Source: PALSA-1006 sp041660815
Lineage (GTDB): Bacteria; Pseudomonadota; Gammaproteobacteria; Burkholderiales; Gallionellaceae
Length of the DNA stretch: 64,000 nucleotides
Direction of reading: 5' to 3'
Assembly: GCA_041660815.1 (NCBI GenBank)
Contig: JBAZVN010000014.1
Coordinates: forward strand, 1-64,000
Part shown: positions 46,307 to 55,507 of the stretch, piece after piece
Layout of the letters: each line of letters starts with the position of its first letter
Numbering within the stretch: the first letter of the stretch is position 1
Made by a program: the position numbers and the translations under genes
Notes under the pieces: generated by a model
Told to the model about the DNA's origin: nothing
The model's database searches: none
What the model saw: the letters and a program-made list of their open reading frames with translations, nothing else

Positions 46307-49180
46307 TTAATAGGGTTGCCCGAGCATTAGATAAACCCGCTTTTCTCCGCCTTGGTCAAAACCTTGGGCGACACCCAGAGTGAGTCCGATGTGCAGCATG
46401 TCGTAGCCCAGCAATGTTTCGGCGTTCCACGCTAAGCCTGCGCCGGTTTTATTTTGAATTTTTTCACCATTTTTCCAGGCGTCTCCCGTGTCCATAAATA
46501 CCGATAGCGAGTGTCTTCCCAAACCTATTGGGGGGACAAAAAATCCGTCATACACCAACCCCAGGGGAATGCGCCATTCGGCAGAAATTAATCCAACATT
46601 ATTTCCGGTCAGCGCGGCAAGCCCGGAAGGATAGCCGCGCAACATAATTTTGCGGCGTCCCAAGTCGTTGAGTCCGTCGGGACTTATCAGGCTATCCAGT
46701 TCTCCGCCCAGCGTGAAGGGGCGAATTTTTGAATCGCCGCTGGCGCCAAACATTCTTAAATGTAAAACATGGCTGTCCCCCAGAGGGATGTATTCTTTCC
46801 AGTCGAGTTGATGCGCGGTTCCGCTGTGGTAGGTGCTACCGGGAAGATCGTAACTTTCGCCGGTATATTGTACGCGACGGCCCTCGGTTAGGCTGATAGA
46901 GCGTTGATAGTATTCCGTATTATCGTATCTTGCGACGACTCCGAGCAAACTGTCATGATAGTTAAAGTCCGGATGATTCAGGTTGGTGAATGACTCATTT
47001 ATCTGATCTCTGGAAATTCCCGCGCTCAGATATATGCTGTTATCGCTACTGTTAAACGAGTGATGCACGATGGCTTGGTAACGTACTTCGTCGACCAGCA
47101 TTTGAGTGCGGTCGGTAGCTTTGCCATACATGAGCGTTTGCCGATCCGCGTATAAGGTGAGCCAATTATGGTAGCGATAGGCGAGGTAACCGCCCACGTT
47201 TTGTTGCGAAGTATACAAGTAGGGAACGGCAGTCCATTGATGAAAGCCCAATACATCTGATCCGTATAGCGTGACGCCGGCATAGGAATTTTGGTCTGCA
47301 GTCCAGTAGAGAAATGGCACCCAGGAACGTGGCTGTAAGGTTTGCCAAGGCGAATAATCTTGCACGTTTTCGTAGGGGAACGGTTGGTAATCCTCCGCGT
47401 TAATAATGGCCTCCACGTGGGGCGGAGTGGGGGAGGTTGTGGCGTAACTGTCTAATTCGCCGGAAGCGAGGGAAAGCTGATTGATCACCCAACCCTGTGC
47501 AGAATATTCAACGCTGCGATAGCTTGCGTCGGGCATTTCGATGGCTTCGGAAATCCCTGAGGGCGAATTGCTTAACGTATTGATTATATTTGAGTTTATA
47601 TTTACTGTTCGCAAATTCCAGGCGCCATTATGATCGGATGTAAAGTAGATGTCGCTGCCATTTTTTGAAAAATGCGGGTGAGCTACCCGATCGTTATTTG
47701 AAGTCAGAGTTTGCCAGCGATTTTCTTTAATTTTAAATAATTCCAGATTCCAACCACTGCGTTGTCGCTGTACCGATGCAACAATTTGTGTGCCGTCGGG
47801 TGACCACGCAAGGTGCCCCAAAGTATCACCCAAGGCGAATTCGGAAACTGTTTCAGGATTCTTGCCGTTGGCATCCAATAAAACCAATTTGCTCTGTCCA
47901 CGATCCAGTTGTACGGCGGCAATTTTCTTGGCATCGGGGCGCCATGCCGCGCGCACATAGCGACCACACTCGGTGAGGCGTTCAGGGGCGGCCATATCCG
48001 GTTTCCAGCGATATAAATCCACATAATATTTAACGTTGTCACACACTGCGGCTTTGTTCAGCAGTAATCCGCCGGCGTCATTCCAATCCATGCCGCCGAT
48101 GTTGTCGCTTTTAAATAACAGTTCGCTGCTGCCATCCGCACGCAAGCGTCTTATTTGGGGCTGCAAGGCAGCATCATCGTGATAAAAATACACATCGCCA
48201 TTGCCCGCGGCACTCAGGTGCCGGTTGATATAGGGCGTCGCGTAAAGTGGTAGTGCGCTTGGAATACTTGAGGCAGCTTGCGCTGCAAAACGTTGTTGCA
48301 AGTAGAGTTGAAATTCTTGCCAGACAACTTGCGCGGATTTGCCGAACATTAATTCAGAGCGCGTGTCCATGCGCCACGGGATCAGGTTGTAACTGTAAAT
48401 ACGAATATAGTTGATCGCGGCCTCACGCCCGTAACGCTCGTTAATAAACTTGAAGAAATACGCGCCATATAAATAATTCAAACCGTTCGGCCAGCGGCTT
48501 CCGCTGTAGCCTTCAAAGCTGACCTCGGTCAGCGAGCGTAAACCGTGCTGCACTTCCATGCGCATTTCCGCCTCGTACCAGGCATTATTTAAGCGGCCAT
48601 AACCGGCCGCATTATCCGATTCACCATACACGGCCAATCCTTCTGTGACCCAGCTCGGCGCGAAGATTTGCGGAAAGGTGAGCACCGCAAATAATTCGGC
48701 AGGTCGCCCGAAATATTTGCGGTAGGTTTGGGCGGAACCATTTGCCATATCCAGATGCAAAATGTGAATGTATTCGTGTGCAAATACGTATTCCATCCAC
48801 GGATTTTGATCCATAAGCTCACCCTCAGCGGGTGTCGGCATGTATATGGTGAATTGGTTGTAGGGTAAAACCGTCGCCCAGCCGTTGGAAAAATCCACAT
48901 TGTCCAAAATGACAATTTCGGTTTGCCCTTCGGGTTGCCAATGCAGCCATGCACTGAGCTTGTTGTGGACTTGTTCGGCGATGGCGCCCATCTGCCGTGC
49001 ATAGTCTTGCTGTCCGGCTTCATGGTTGATGCGAAAGTGGGGCGTAACCAGCGTCTTCCAGGGTTTGGAAGGCTCTGGTCTCATGAAGCCCGGATCGCTA
49101 GGAGTGTGTGCCGAGGCGGGCGCAATCGCGCCGGCAAACAGCAACAAGAAGGCATAAAACGAAATGAATTTATGGTTCAC
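46307..49180 (-). CDS. Zinc-peptidase/beta-propeller/outer-membrane barrel protein
   Basis: A 957-residue exported protein. A signal peptide is followed by a peptidase-MA-like domain (about 40-300) with HEYIH and a downstream WVTEGLAVYGE, which give an HExxH...E gluzincin site. Then comes a TolB-like WD40 repeat region (about 310-560; LAWSPDGTQIVASV, PHFSKNGSDIYFTSDHNGAWNL). The C-terminal third (about 620-957) looks like a BamA/Omp85-type surface-antigen barrel, ending VYLMLGQPY. It may be a surface protease or an assembly protein; the role is unknown. Confidence 0.78.
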   Translation of the reverse strand: MNHKFISFYAFLLLFAGAIAPASAHTPSDPGFMRPEPSKPWKTLVTPHFRINHEAGQQDYARQMGAIAEQVHNKLSAWLHWQPEGQTEIVILDNVDFSNGWATVLPYNQFTIYMPTPAEGELMDQNPWMEYVFAHEYIHILHLDMANGSAQTYRKYFGRPAELFAVLTFPQIFAPSWVTEGLAVYGESDNAAGYGRLNNAWYEAEMRMEVQHGLRSLTEVSFEGYSGSRWPNGLNYLYGAYFFKFINERYGREAAINYIRIYSYNLIPWRMDTRSELMFGKSAQVVWQEFQLYLQQRFAAQAASSIPSALPLYATPYINRHLSAAGNGDVYFYHDDAALQPQIRRLRADGSSELLFKSDNIGGMDWNDAGGLLLNKAAVCDNVKYYVDLYRWKPDMAAPERLTECGRYVRAAWRPDAKKIAAVQLDRGQSKLVLLDANGKNPETVSEFALGDTLGHLAWSPDGTQIVASVQRQRSGWNLELFKIKENRWQTLTSNNDRVAHPHFSKNGSDIYFTSDHNGAWNLRTVNINSNIINTLSNSPSGISEAIEMPDASYRSVEYSAQGWVINQLSLASGELDSYATTSPTPPHVEAIINAEDYQPFPYENVQDYSPWQTLQPRSWVPFLYWTADQNSYAGVTLYGSDVLGFHQWTAVPYLYTSQQNVGGYLAYRYHNWLTLYADRQTLMYGKATDRTQMLVDEVRYQAIVHHSFNSSDNSIYLSAGISRDQINESFTNLNHPDFNYHDSLLGVVARYDNTEYYQRSISLTEGRRVQYTGESYDLPGSTYHSGTAHQLDWKEYIPLGDSHVLHLRMFGASGDSKIRPFTLGGELDSLISPDGLNDLGRRKIMLRGYPSGLAALTGNNVGLISAEWRIPLGLVYDGFFVPPIGLGRHSLSVFMDTGDAWKNGEKIQNKTGAGLAWNAETLLGYDMLHIGLTLGVAQGFDQGGEKRVYLMLGQPY

Positions 49181-49276
49181 AAAAACACCTGTCGGAAGAG
49201 TTATTCCCGCAGATATTTTAGATGAACGGGATAGCTTTATGCTATCAGTTTTGTCCGGATATTGGCGAATAAAAGC

Positions 49277-49414
49277 TTAGCGCAACAAATAAGCTGCAAC
49301 TGTTTTGCCCTTGGCATCCACGACTCGCCAGGATTCATCACCTTGACGCTGGGGGATTTCTGATTTGCTGCCCAGTTTGATTGCGGGAATTCCATTTACA
49401 TAAAGTGTAAGCAT
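49277..49414 (-). CDS. Small 45-residue hypothetical protein
   Basis: ATG 49414 is preceded by CCGGAGATAATC, a strong ribosome binding site. The product (MLTLYVNGIPAIKLGSK… ending AAYLLR) is beta-rich and has no signal. It resembles no family I can name. The good SD supports translation. Confidence 0.5.
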   Translation of the reverse strand: MLTLYVNGIPAIKLGSKSEIPQRQGDESWRVVDAKGKTVAAYLLR

Positions 49415-49741
49415 GATTATCTCCGGTTGGTTAGTGGGAGAAAGCTTAGCCGCTGTGATAAATACCAAAGCGCCGAAAAGAACGGAGAAACATGCTTAGT
49501 TTGATTGGCTTCCGGACGTTTTTAAATAGCTTGGGAAATCCGGCGCTATTCATCCTCTCAACATATTTTTTGACCGGGATAATGCGTTTATCCGGTGAGC
49601 ATTCCTGTAGGGGGTTTTCCTACACGGAGTTCAGATTCCTTTCCTACATGAAATACAGAACTCCTCCGATTTTGTAAAACTCGAATCACATTCAAAATGC
49701 AACCATCAAATGTGAAATCAAGTTACTAACCGGAGGCAACA
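49415..49741. other. Leader region of flhD-like gene with two hairpins
   Basis: About 330 bases with no convincing gene. TGTAGG/CCTACA (49606-49624) and GGAGTTC/GAACTCC (49626-49664) are consecutive hairpins upstream of the FlhD-like gene. They may be part of a regulated leader or a small RNA. The open frame at 49492-49677 runs through them and looks non-coding. Confidence 0.4.
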
Positions 49742-50062
49742 ATGAATGCGAACCAAATTCACGAAGAAATCAAAGAAACCAACCTGACTTTTATGGTGTT
49801 AGCGCAGCAGTTGATTCGCGGCGACAAAGAGAGTGCCATGAAAAGTTTCGGGGTAAATGAAGAGATGGCGAATTTGGTTGCCGGACTTTCACCCGCTCAA
49901 TTGCTCAAAATGTCCGCATCCAATATGTTGTTATGCTGTTTTCATTTTGATGAGCAAGTGATGCTGAATATGCTCACGGATTACAAGAAAGACAGTTTGT
50001 TTTCGCGCGCAACATCATCGGGTTACAAGCAAAAACAAATGGCTGAGGCAGTCGCCGCATAA
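49742..50062 (+). CDS. flhD: FlhD-like flagellar master regulator subunit (orphan)
   Basis: A 106-residue protein that aligns well with FlhD: EIKETNLTFMVLAQQLIRGDKESAMKSFGVNEEMANLVAGLSPAQLLKMSASNMLLCCFHFD is cited by its parts LAQQLI, INEEMA-like VNEEMA and CFHFD. E. coli FlhD works only as FlhD4C2. No flhC follows; a 49-residue unrelated frame lies where flhC would be, and no flagellar genes are near. ACCGGAGGCAACA gives a strong start signal. It may partner an FlhC elsewhere or be a repurposed regulator. Confidence 0.8.
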   Translation: MNANQIHEEIKETNLTFMVLAQQLIRGDKESAMKSFGVNEEMANLVAGLSPAQLLKMSASNMLLCCFHFDEQVMLNMLTDYKKDSLFSRATSSGYKQKQMAEAVAA

Positions 50063-50129
50063 ATATATTGCAGTTTATCCTTGAGTTTTGTCGGGGCAAG
50101 CCGATAACTAATTCAAACAGGAGGCTATC

Positions 50130-50279
50130 ATGATCAAAATATTTCTTACCATAGACCCCGCCACCGGCAGAGGCCTTTATGACGACGAAGCAAAGTTGCT
50201 CGGAAGATTTTCCTCTGTTTCGGATGCAGAGACTGAATTGGGTGACATGCTGAGATTCTGCAGCATCCGGACTTCTTGA
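50130..50279 (+). CDS. Small 49-residue protein downstream of flhD
   Basis: ATG 50130 follows AACAGGAGGCTATC, a near-perfect ribosome binding site. The product (MIKIFLTIDPATGRGLYDDEAKL… ending CSIRTS) is soluble and unlike FlhC. It lies 67 bases after flhD, same strand, so it is probably co-transcribed. No family is recognised. Confidence 0.5.
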   Translation: MIKIFLTIDPATGRGLYDDEAKLLGRFSSVSDAETELGDMLRFCSIRTS

Positions 50280-50526
50280 GCGCAAGCTTGATTGATAAAT
50301 CTGTGGAAGCATAGCGGTTTCCGCCGAGCTTAACCGATTTGAAAGCTTTCTTAAGGTCGCTCAAGACTGTTCGATTGAATTGTAATATATTGAATACATT
50401 AGCTATTATCTCGTGGTGCGCAATAAATCTTTCTCCACCCTTCATTTTTCCGCCTTACTCAAAACGCCCGTCATATTCAGCTCGGCTATAATTCATCCAA
50501 TAGCTTAAATCTCGCTGAAAGACGGC

Positions 50527-51414
50527 ATGTATAAATCAATTGAAAACTTCGTGGGCAAAACGCCGCTGGTGCAACTCAAGCGGATTCCCGGCATTACCTC
50601 CAACATTATTTTAGCCAAGCTGGAAGGCAATAATCCGGCGGGTTCGGTTAAAGATCGTCCGGCACTTTCAATGATTACGCGTGCCGAAGCGCGCGGTGAC
50701 ATAAAACCCGGAGATACGCTGATTGAAGCAACCAGCGGCAACACCGGCATTGCGCTGGCGATGGCTGCCGCCATGCGCGGTTATAAAATGATTCTGGTAA
50801 TGCCGGAAAATCAAAGTGTGGAGCGCCGCCAAACCATGCGCGCATTCGGCGCGGAACTGGTGCTGACCGCCAAGCAAGGCAGTATGGAATTGGCGCGCGA
50901 TACCGCAGAACAATTGCGCAACGCCGGACGCGGCATCATTCTTGACCAATTCGCCAATCCGGATAATCCGCTGGCGCATTACGAGGGAACTGCACCGGAA
51001 ATTTGGCTTGATACGCAGGGCAAAATTACCCATTTCGTCAGCAGCATGGGCACAACCGGAACCATCATGGGATGCTCGCGCTTCCTTAAGGAAAAAAGTC
51101 AATCAATACAGGTGGTTGGTGTGCAGCCGGAAGAGGGCGCACAAATTCCCGGCATTCGTAAATGGCCGGAAGCATATTTGCCAAAAATATATAGCCCGAA
51201 AAATGTGGATAGGGTAGAGCACGTAGGGCAAGCGGATGCGGAAGAAATGGCGCGCCGACTGGCCAGCGAGGAGGGTATTTTTTGCGGAGTTTCTTCGGGC
51301 GGTGCGCTGGCGGTTGCCCTCAGAATTTCTAACAATGTGCAGAATGCCACGATTGTATTTATTGCCTGCGATCGGGGAGATCGTTATCTTTCAACCGGGG
51401 TGTTTCCTGTTTAA
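50527..51414 (+). CDS. cysM: Cysteine synthase B
   Basis: A 295-residue PLP enzyme that makes cysteine (or S-sulfocysteine when thiosulfate is the donor) from O-acetylserine. Motifs: FVGKTPLVQLKRI, the PLP lysine in NPAGSVKDRPA near 44, TSGNTGIALAMAAAMRGY, and FVSSMGTTGTIMG. The substrate-loop features match CysM more than CysK (NQSVERRQTMRAFGAEL, ending QFANPDNP). Thiosulfate use fits this sulfur oxidiser, but CysM versus CysK rests on look alone. Confidence 0.9.
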   Translation: MYKSIENFVGKTPLVQLKRIPGITSNIILAKLEGNNPAGSVKDRPALSMITRAEARGDIKPGDTLIEATSGNTGIALAMAAAMRGYKMILVMPENQSVERRQTMRAFGAELVLTAKQGSMELARDTAEQLRNAGRGIILDQFANPDNPLAHYEGTAPEIWLDTQGKITHFVSSMGTTGTIMGCSRFLKEKSQSIQVVGVQPEEGAQIPGIRKWPEAYLPKIYSPKNVDRVEHVGQADAEEMARRLASEEGIFCGVSSGGALAVALRISNNVQNATIVFIACDRGDRYLSTGVFPV

Positions 51415-51419
51415 CCGGG

Positions 51420-52730
51420 TCATTCGCCCAGCGCGATTCTCTGTTTGGAAAGTGCCGGATTCTGCGAGAAATAACGTTTGATGCCATTCATAATCGCACT
51501 GGCCATTTGCCCCCGGTAGTTGTCATCGGCAAGGCGGCGTTCTTCTTCCGGGTTGCTGATAAAGGCGGTCTCCACCAAAATTGAAGGAATATCCGGAGAC
51601 TTCAATACCGCAAATCCGGCCTGTTCCACTTTGCCCCGATGCAGGGTGTTTATTCCTCCCAGCTCATTCAACACATGCTTGGCCACTTTCATGCTGTCAT
51701 TAATGGTGGCGGTCTGCGAAAGATCCAGCAGCGTGCGCGCCAGATAAGGATCTTTGATCGACAAATTAACGCCGCCGATCAAGTCCGCTTCGTTTTCTTT
51801 CTTCGCCAGCCAACGCGCCGAAGCACTGGTTGCGCCGCGTTCGGATAAGGCAAATACCGAAGAGCCGCGTGCATGCGGCTTAACAAAGGCATCTGCATGA
51901 ATCGAAATAAATAAATCAGCATGCGCTTTGCGCGCTTTTTCTACCCGCTTGCCCAAGGAAATAAAATAATCCCCATCGCGAATCAGCACCGCGCGCATTC
52001 CCGGCGTGCTGTCGATTTGCTCTTTAAGCTTGCGCGCGATGGCGAGCGTAACCACTTTTTCATGTGTTCCTCTGCGCCCCTGTGCGCCCGGGTCTTCACC
52101 GCCATGTCCCGCATCCACTGCGATAATTAATATTCGAGCGCTAAGTTCCGGCATTTTTTGGGGGGGAACTTTGCCGGGTTGCGCTTGGAGTGTTGTGGCA
52201 ACTTGCAGTTTGGGTTCAGTGGCTGGCGGCGTTGCGGGGGAGGGGGCAGAAGTCACATTTAACGGCGGAGCTTCAGCGGCGGATTTGGTTTCGGACTGCA
52301 AGGCCAGTGCCATCAGTGGATCGACGCTCGGATAAACGTCCAGCACCAGCCGATGTCCATATTCGGCAACCGGCTTCAGGTTGAAAATTTGCGGCTTTGC
52401 TTCGGTTTTGAGATCCAGTACCAAGCGTACGACACCCGGTTTAAATGCGCTCACCCTTACACTTTTTATGAACGGATCATTGTCTCCAACCTTGCTTGAT
52501 ATCTCCTTGATTATATTGCTTATTTTAACATCTTCAAGGTCGATCACCAAGCGTTCAGGATTTTTTAAAGTGAATTGTTTATAGCTGATGCGCTGTTTGG
52601 ATTCCAGCGTTAAGCGCGTGTAATCCATGGCTGGCCAAACCCGTACCGAAGTGATATTAACTTCCGCTTTTGCCATGGATGCCCAAAACAAAAGGGTGAT
52701 AAGAATTATTCGGACAGAGTGGCTAAACAT
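51420..52730 (-). CDS. amiC: N-acetylmuramoyl-L-alanine amidase with AMIN domain
   Basis: A 436-residue periplasmic amidase with a signal peptide (to about 22), an AMIN peptidoglycan-targeting domain (about 25-135), a Pro/Ala-rich linker and a zinc amidase_3 domain (about 195-425; IAVDAGHGGEDPGAQG, SIHADAF, VETAFISNPEEERRL). It splits septal peptidoglycan in cell separation. The gene overlaps the end of tsaE, the usual tsaE-amiC pair. Confidence 0.93.
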   Translation of the reverse strand: MFSHSVRIILITLLFWASMAKAEVNITSVRVWPAMDYTRLTLESKQRISYKQFTLKNPERLVIDLEDVKISNIIKEISSKVGDNDPFIKSVRVSAFKPGVVRLVLDLKTEAKPQIFNLKPVAEYGHRLVLDVYPSVDPLMALALQSETKSAAEAPPLNVTSAPSPATPPATEPKLQVATTLQAQPGKVPPQKMPELSARILIIAVDAGHGGEDPGAQGRRGTHEKVVTLAIARKLKEQIDSTPGMRAVLIRDGDYFISLGKRVEKARKAHADLFISIHADAFVKPHARGSSVFALSERGATSASARWLAKKENEADLIGGVNLSIKDPYLARTLLDLSQTATINDSMKVAKHVLNELGGINTLHRGKVEQAGFAVLKSPDIPSILVETAFISNPEEERRLADDNYRGQMASAIMNGIKRYFSQNPALSKQRIALGE

Positions 52731-53176
52731 TTATTTCCAGTATGAGTGTGGGCAACGATATTCAGGCAACGACCTTGCGGTAAAATTTCAAAAATAAGCT
52801 CCAAGTCGGCTGAAGGTAACATCCCAGCAGCCTTTTCCGGCCATTCCACCAGACAAATATTGTCTTGATTAAATTCATCTCTGAATCCCGCTGCTTCCCA
52901 TTCCTCGGCATCGCGGAAGCGGTATAAATCAAAATGGCGCAAGTGTAACCCAGCAAGGTCATATTGCTCAATCAGGGTGTAAGTCGGGCTTTTAACCCGG
53001 CCCGAATATCCCAATGCGCGCAATAATCCGCGTACTAAAGTAGTTTTCCCCGCGCCCAAATCGCCGCGCAGATAAATCACCATCCCGGATTGCAGGGCGG
53101 GGGCAAGACGAGCAGAGAAATGTGCAGTTGCCTCCTCGTCGGGCAGGTTGATTCGGCTATGATTCGGTTTATGCAA
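52706..53176 (-). CDS. tsaE: TsaE, ATPase for tRNA t6A synthesis
   Basis: A 156-residue P-loop protein (YLRGDLGAGKTTLVRGLLRALG at 33-54, given here by its core GDLGAGKTTLVR; then VKSPTYTLIEQYD and FDLYR). It drives the TsaBD complex that modifies A37 in ANN-decoding tRNAs. The start appears to be TTG 53176 after AGGTGG. It is head to head with queG, and the two coding ends overlap by about six bases. Confidence 0.92.
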   Translation of the reverse strand: MHKPNHSRINLPDEEATAHFSARLAPALQSGMVIYLRGDLGAGKTTLVRGLLRALGYSGRVKSPTYTLIEQYDLAGLHLRHFDLYRFRDAEEWEAAGFRDEFNQDNICLVEWPEKAAGMLPSADLELIFEILPQGRCLNIVAHTHTGNKCLATLSE

Positions 53177-54250
53177 AAAATACCACCTAAAATTGATTTA
53201 AATGCGCTGGCGCTGCGCATCAAAGAATGGGCGCTAGCATTGGGTTTTCAGGCCGTTGGCATCAGTGATACCAACCTTGGCGCAGCCGAATCTCACCTGA
53301 TGCAATGGTTGGCAAGCGGCCATCACGGCGCCATGGATTATATGGCAAAACATGGCGTTAAACGTGCTCGTCCAGCCGAATTGCTGCCCGGCACGCTGCG
53401 CGTTATCTCGCTGCGCATGAATTATTATCCAGTGCAACCGCATGATTCTATTAAAGTATTAAATGATCCTGCGAGTGCTTTTATTTCGCGCTACGCCTTG
53501 GGGCGCGATTATCACAAGGTGTTGCGCAAGCGTCTGGAAATGTTGGCGCAGCAGATTCGCGATGCAATGGAAAATTGTCAATGTCGCGTATTTACCGACA
53601 GTGCGCCCTTGCTGGAAGTGGAGTTGGCGCAAAACGCGAATTTGGGGTGGCGCGGAAAACATACTTTGCTGTTGTCCCGTGAACACGGCTCATGGTTTTT
53701 TTTGGGTGAAATATTGGTGAGCCTGCCGTTGCCGGTCGATACCCCGCAGGAAAATCATTGCGGAACCTGTCAATCCTGCATCACAGTATGTCCCACGCAG
53801 GCAATCATCGCGCCCTATCAGATCGACGCGCGGCGTTGTATTTCTTATCTGACCATTGAACTAAAAGGCAGTATTCCCGAAGCGCTGCGCCCGCTCATCG
53901 GCAACCGCATTTATGGCTGTGATGACTGCCAACTAACCTGCCCGTGGAATCGTTTCGCCAAGCTCACCCTTGAGCCGGATTTTGCAGTGCGCAATGGCCT
54001 CGATAATGTATCGCTCACCGAATTATTTACCTGGGACGAAACTACTTTTCATGCCAAGCTGGCGGGTAGTCCCATTCACCGCATCGGTCACGAACAGTGG
54101 TTACGCAATATCGCGGTCGCGTTGGGCAATGCACCGGGTACGCCGGAAATTATTGCCTCCTTGCGCGCGCATGCCCATCATCCTTCTGCGTTGGTGCAAG
54201 AGCATGTTGCATGGGCATTGCAGCGCCATACAGGCAACAATAATCCTTGA
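53171..54250 (+). CDS. queG: Epoxyqueuosine reductase
   Basis: A 359-residue cobalamin- and iron-sulfur-dependent enzyme for the last step of queuosine synthesis in tRNA. The N-terminal part matches E. coli QueG (DLNALALRIKEWALALGFQAVGI). Two 4Fe-4S sites are CGTCQSCITVCPTQAI and CDDCQLTCPWNRF; HEAT-like repeats follow. ATG 53171 places the start as in E. coli; ATG 53159 is an alternative. It ends 37 bases before tRNA-Lys. Confidence 0.94.
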   Translation: MQKIPPKIDLNALALRIKEWALALGFQAVGISDTNLGAAESHLMQWLASGHHGAMDYMAKHGVKRARPAELLPGTLRVISLRMNYYPVQPHDSIKVLNDPASAFISRYALGRDYHKVLRKRLEMLAQQIRDAMENCQCRVFTDSAPLLEVELAQNANLGWRGKHTLLLSREHGSWFFLGEILVSLPLPVDTPQENHCGTCQSCITVCPTQAIIAPYQIDARRCISYLTIELKGSIPEALRPLIGNRIYGCDDCQLTCPWNRFAKLTLEPDFAVRNGLDNVSLTELFTWDETTFHAKLAGSPIHRIGHEQWLRNIAVALGNAPGTPEIIASLRAHAHHPSALVQEHVAWALQRHTGNNNP

Positions 54251-54287
54251 CAATTTTGTCTGTCACCCTAAAATGCGCGACCTCACC

Positions 54288-54363
54288 GGGTCGTTAGCTC
54301 AGCTGGTAGAGCAGCGGACTCTTAATCCGTTTGTCGCAGGTTCGATCCCCGCACGACCCACCA
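54288..54363 (+). tRNA. tRNA-Lys (anticodon CTT), attachment site for the element
   Basis: A 76-base cloverleaf: acceptor GGGTCGT/ACGACCC, D arm with AGCTCAGCTGGTAGAGC, anticodon loop CTCTTAA (CTT), T loop GTTCGATCC and encoded CCA. A minus-strand tyrosine recombinase lies 81 bases beyond its 3' end, the usual geometry of integration into a tRNA 3' end. The matching second attachment site must lie beyond the right edge; I saw no copy inside the window. Confidence 0.96.
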
Positions 54364-54444
54364 ATAAGAATAAGGCTTCCAGCGATGGGGGTTTTATCGT
54401 TTCAGTCCGCAATTCTAGTTTCAGTCCGCAATTCCAGAAAATTA

Positions 54445-55506
54445 CTATCTAGTTGGACTGACTTTTTGCCCTCTTCTTTGCCTCACATAATGCTCTGTCA
54501 TCGCCATACTTTCGTGGCCAAGCTGTTCCTGTGCGGCGCGCATTCCATCACTATCTGCCTTGTCAGTTCCGGCTTTTGCCCGTAGATCTCGAAATTGAAA
54601 TGCTTTAATAGCTTCAGCTAAATCAGGATGGGCTTTTGCGGCGGCGGTTCGGGCTCTATCGAATCTTGAGCGCAGGGCGAACTCGGTAAGGGCTCGGCCA
54701 GTCTCTGTACAGACCAGCGCGAGGGTGTGGATTTTGTAACCCTCTTTGCGTTTTTTGATCCGATCGATCAAGCTGGCCAACTCGCCGACCACTTCGATGC
54801 GCAGTTTTTTCCCCGTTTTATTTTGCTGCACTACCAGATGCCCATCACGAATATCGGTGATGCTCATCGATAAGGTATCAGCAGGTCGCTGTCCGGTAAG
54901 ATAGGCAAGGTCTAGTGCATCGCGTAGAGCAATTCCTGATGCATCCCATACCGCCTCTAGCACTGCGTCTTCAATATAGATATCTCGCCCTGGTTCGCTG
55001 AATCCTTTAATTCCCGCGCAAGGATTTGGCTTGTCGGTCAATCCCCACGCTCTAGCCATATTCCAGATGTGAGAGAAGAGCGCCTTCTCACGGTTCGCAC
55101 GTGTCTTTGCGGTTTGTCCACGCAGATCAAGGTATTGACGGATATGACCAGGCTTAATGGATTCCAGTGGTGCAGGCGTGGCATTAAAAAATTGCAGTAA
55201 AAAATCTAATTCAATTAGATTATCACGTTGAGTTCGTGCCGCTTTTTTAGGAATAACATCACGGACGTATCGATCCGATACTGTTTTAAAAGTAAGCAGC
55301 TTGCTCGCCTGCTCCGGTTTATCTTGTTCGAGCTCCGCCCATTTACGTACAGCTGCAGTGTATTCGTTGCCGAGCGGTATCTCTTTGCGCGGCTTTCCGC
55401 CGGCATCGTAGTAATACCAAATCACGCCGCCCGCTTTTGCGCGCGCACGCATCTTTGGCGGCAGGTTTAAGTTTTTGCTCGGTCTTCTTCCCATAGTGGC
55501 GGCCAT
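54445..55506 (-). CDS. int: Tyrosine recombinase (integrase) of the element
   Basis: About 353 residues from ATG 55506; TTG 55527 and ATG 55494 (MGRRPSKNL) are alternatives. It has an N-terminal arm-binding domain, a core-binding SAM-like domain (about 95-165) and a catalytic domain with the R motif (YLTGQRPADTLSM), a diverged HxLR box (FRDLRAKA) and the C-terminal LGHESMAMTEHYVR carrying His and the nucleophilic Tyr. It is placed beside tRNA-Lys and would carry out site-specific insertion and excision. Confidence 0.9.
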   Translation of the reverse strand: MAATMGRRPSKNLNLPPKMRARAKAGGVIWYYYDAGGKPRKEIPLGNEYTAAVRKWAELEQDKPEQASKLLTFKTVSDRYVRDVIPKKAARTQRDNLIELDFLLQFFNATPAPLESIKPGHIRQYLDLRGQTAKTRANREKALFSHIWNMARAWGLTDKPNPCAGIKGFSEPGRDIYIEDAVLEAVWDASGIALRDALDLAYLTGQRPADTLSMSITDIRDGHLVVQQNKTGKKLRIEVVGELASLIDRIKKRKEGYKIHTLALVCTETGRALTEFALRSRFDRARTAAAKAHPDLAEAIKAFQFRDLRAKAGTDKADSDGMRAAQEQLGHESMAMTEHYVRQRRGQKVSPTR

Positions 55507-55507
55507 G

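Noticed and set aside
49492..49677. 61-codon open frame upstream of flhD
   Set aside because: It runs through two hairpins, has no recognisable product and fits a leader region better.
54288..54363. A second copy of the tRNA-Lys 3' end marking the right attachment site within the window
   Set aside because: None was seen; the element continues past the right edge.
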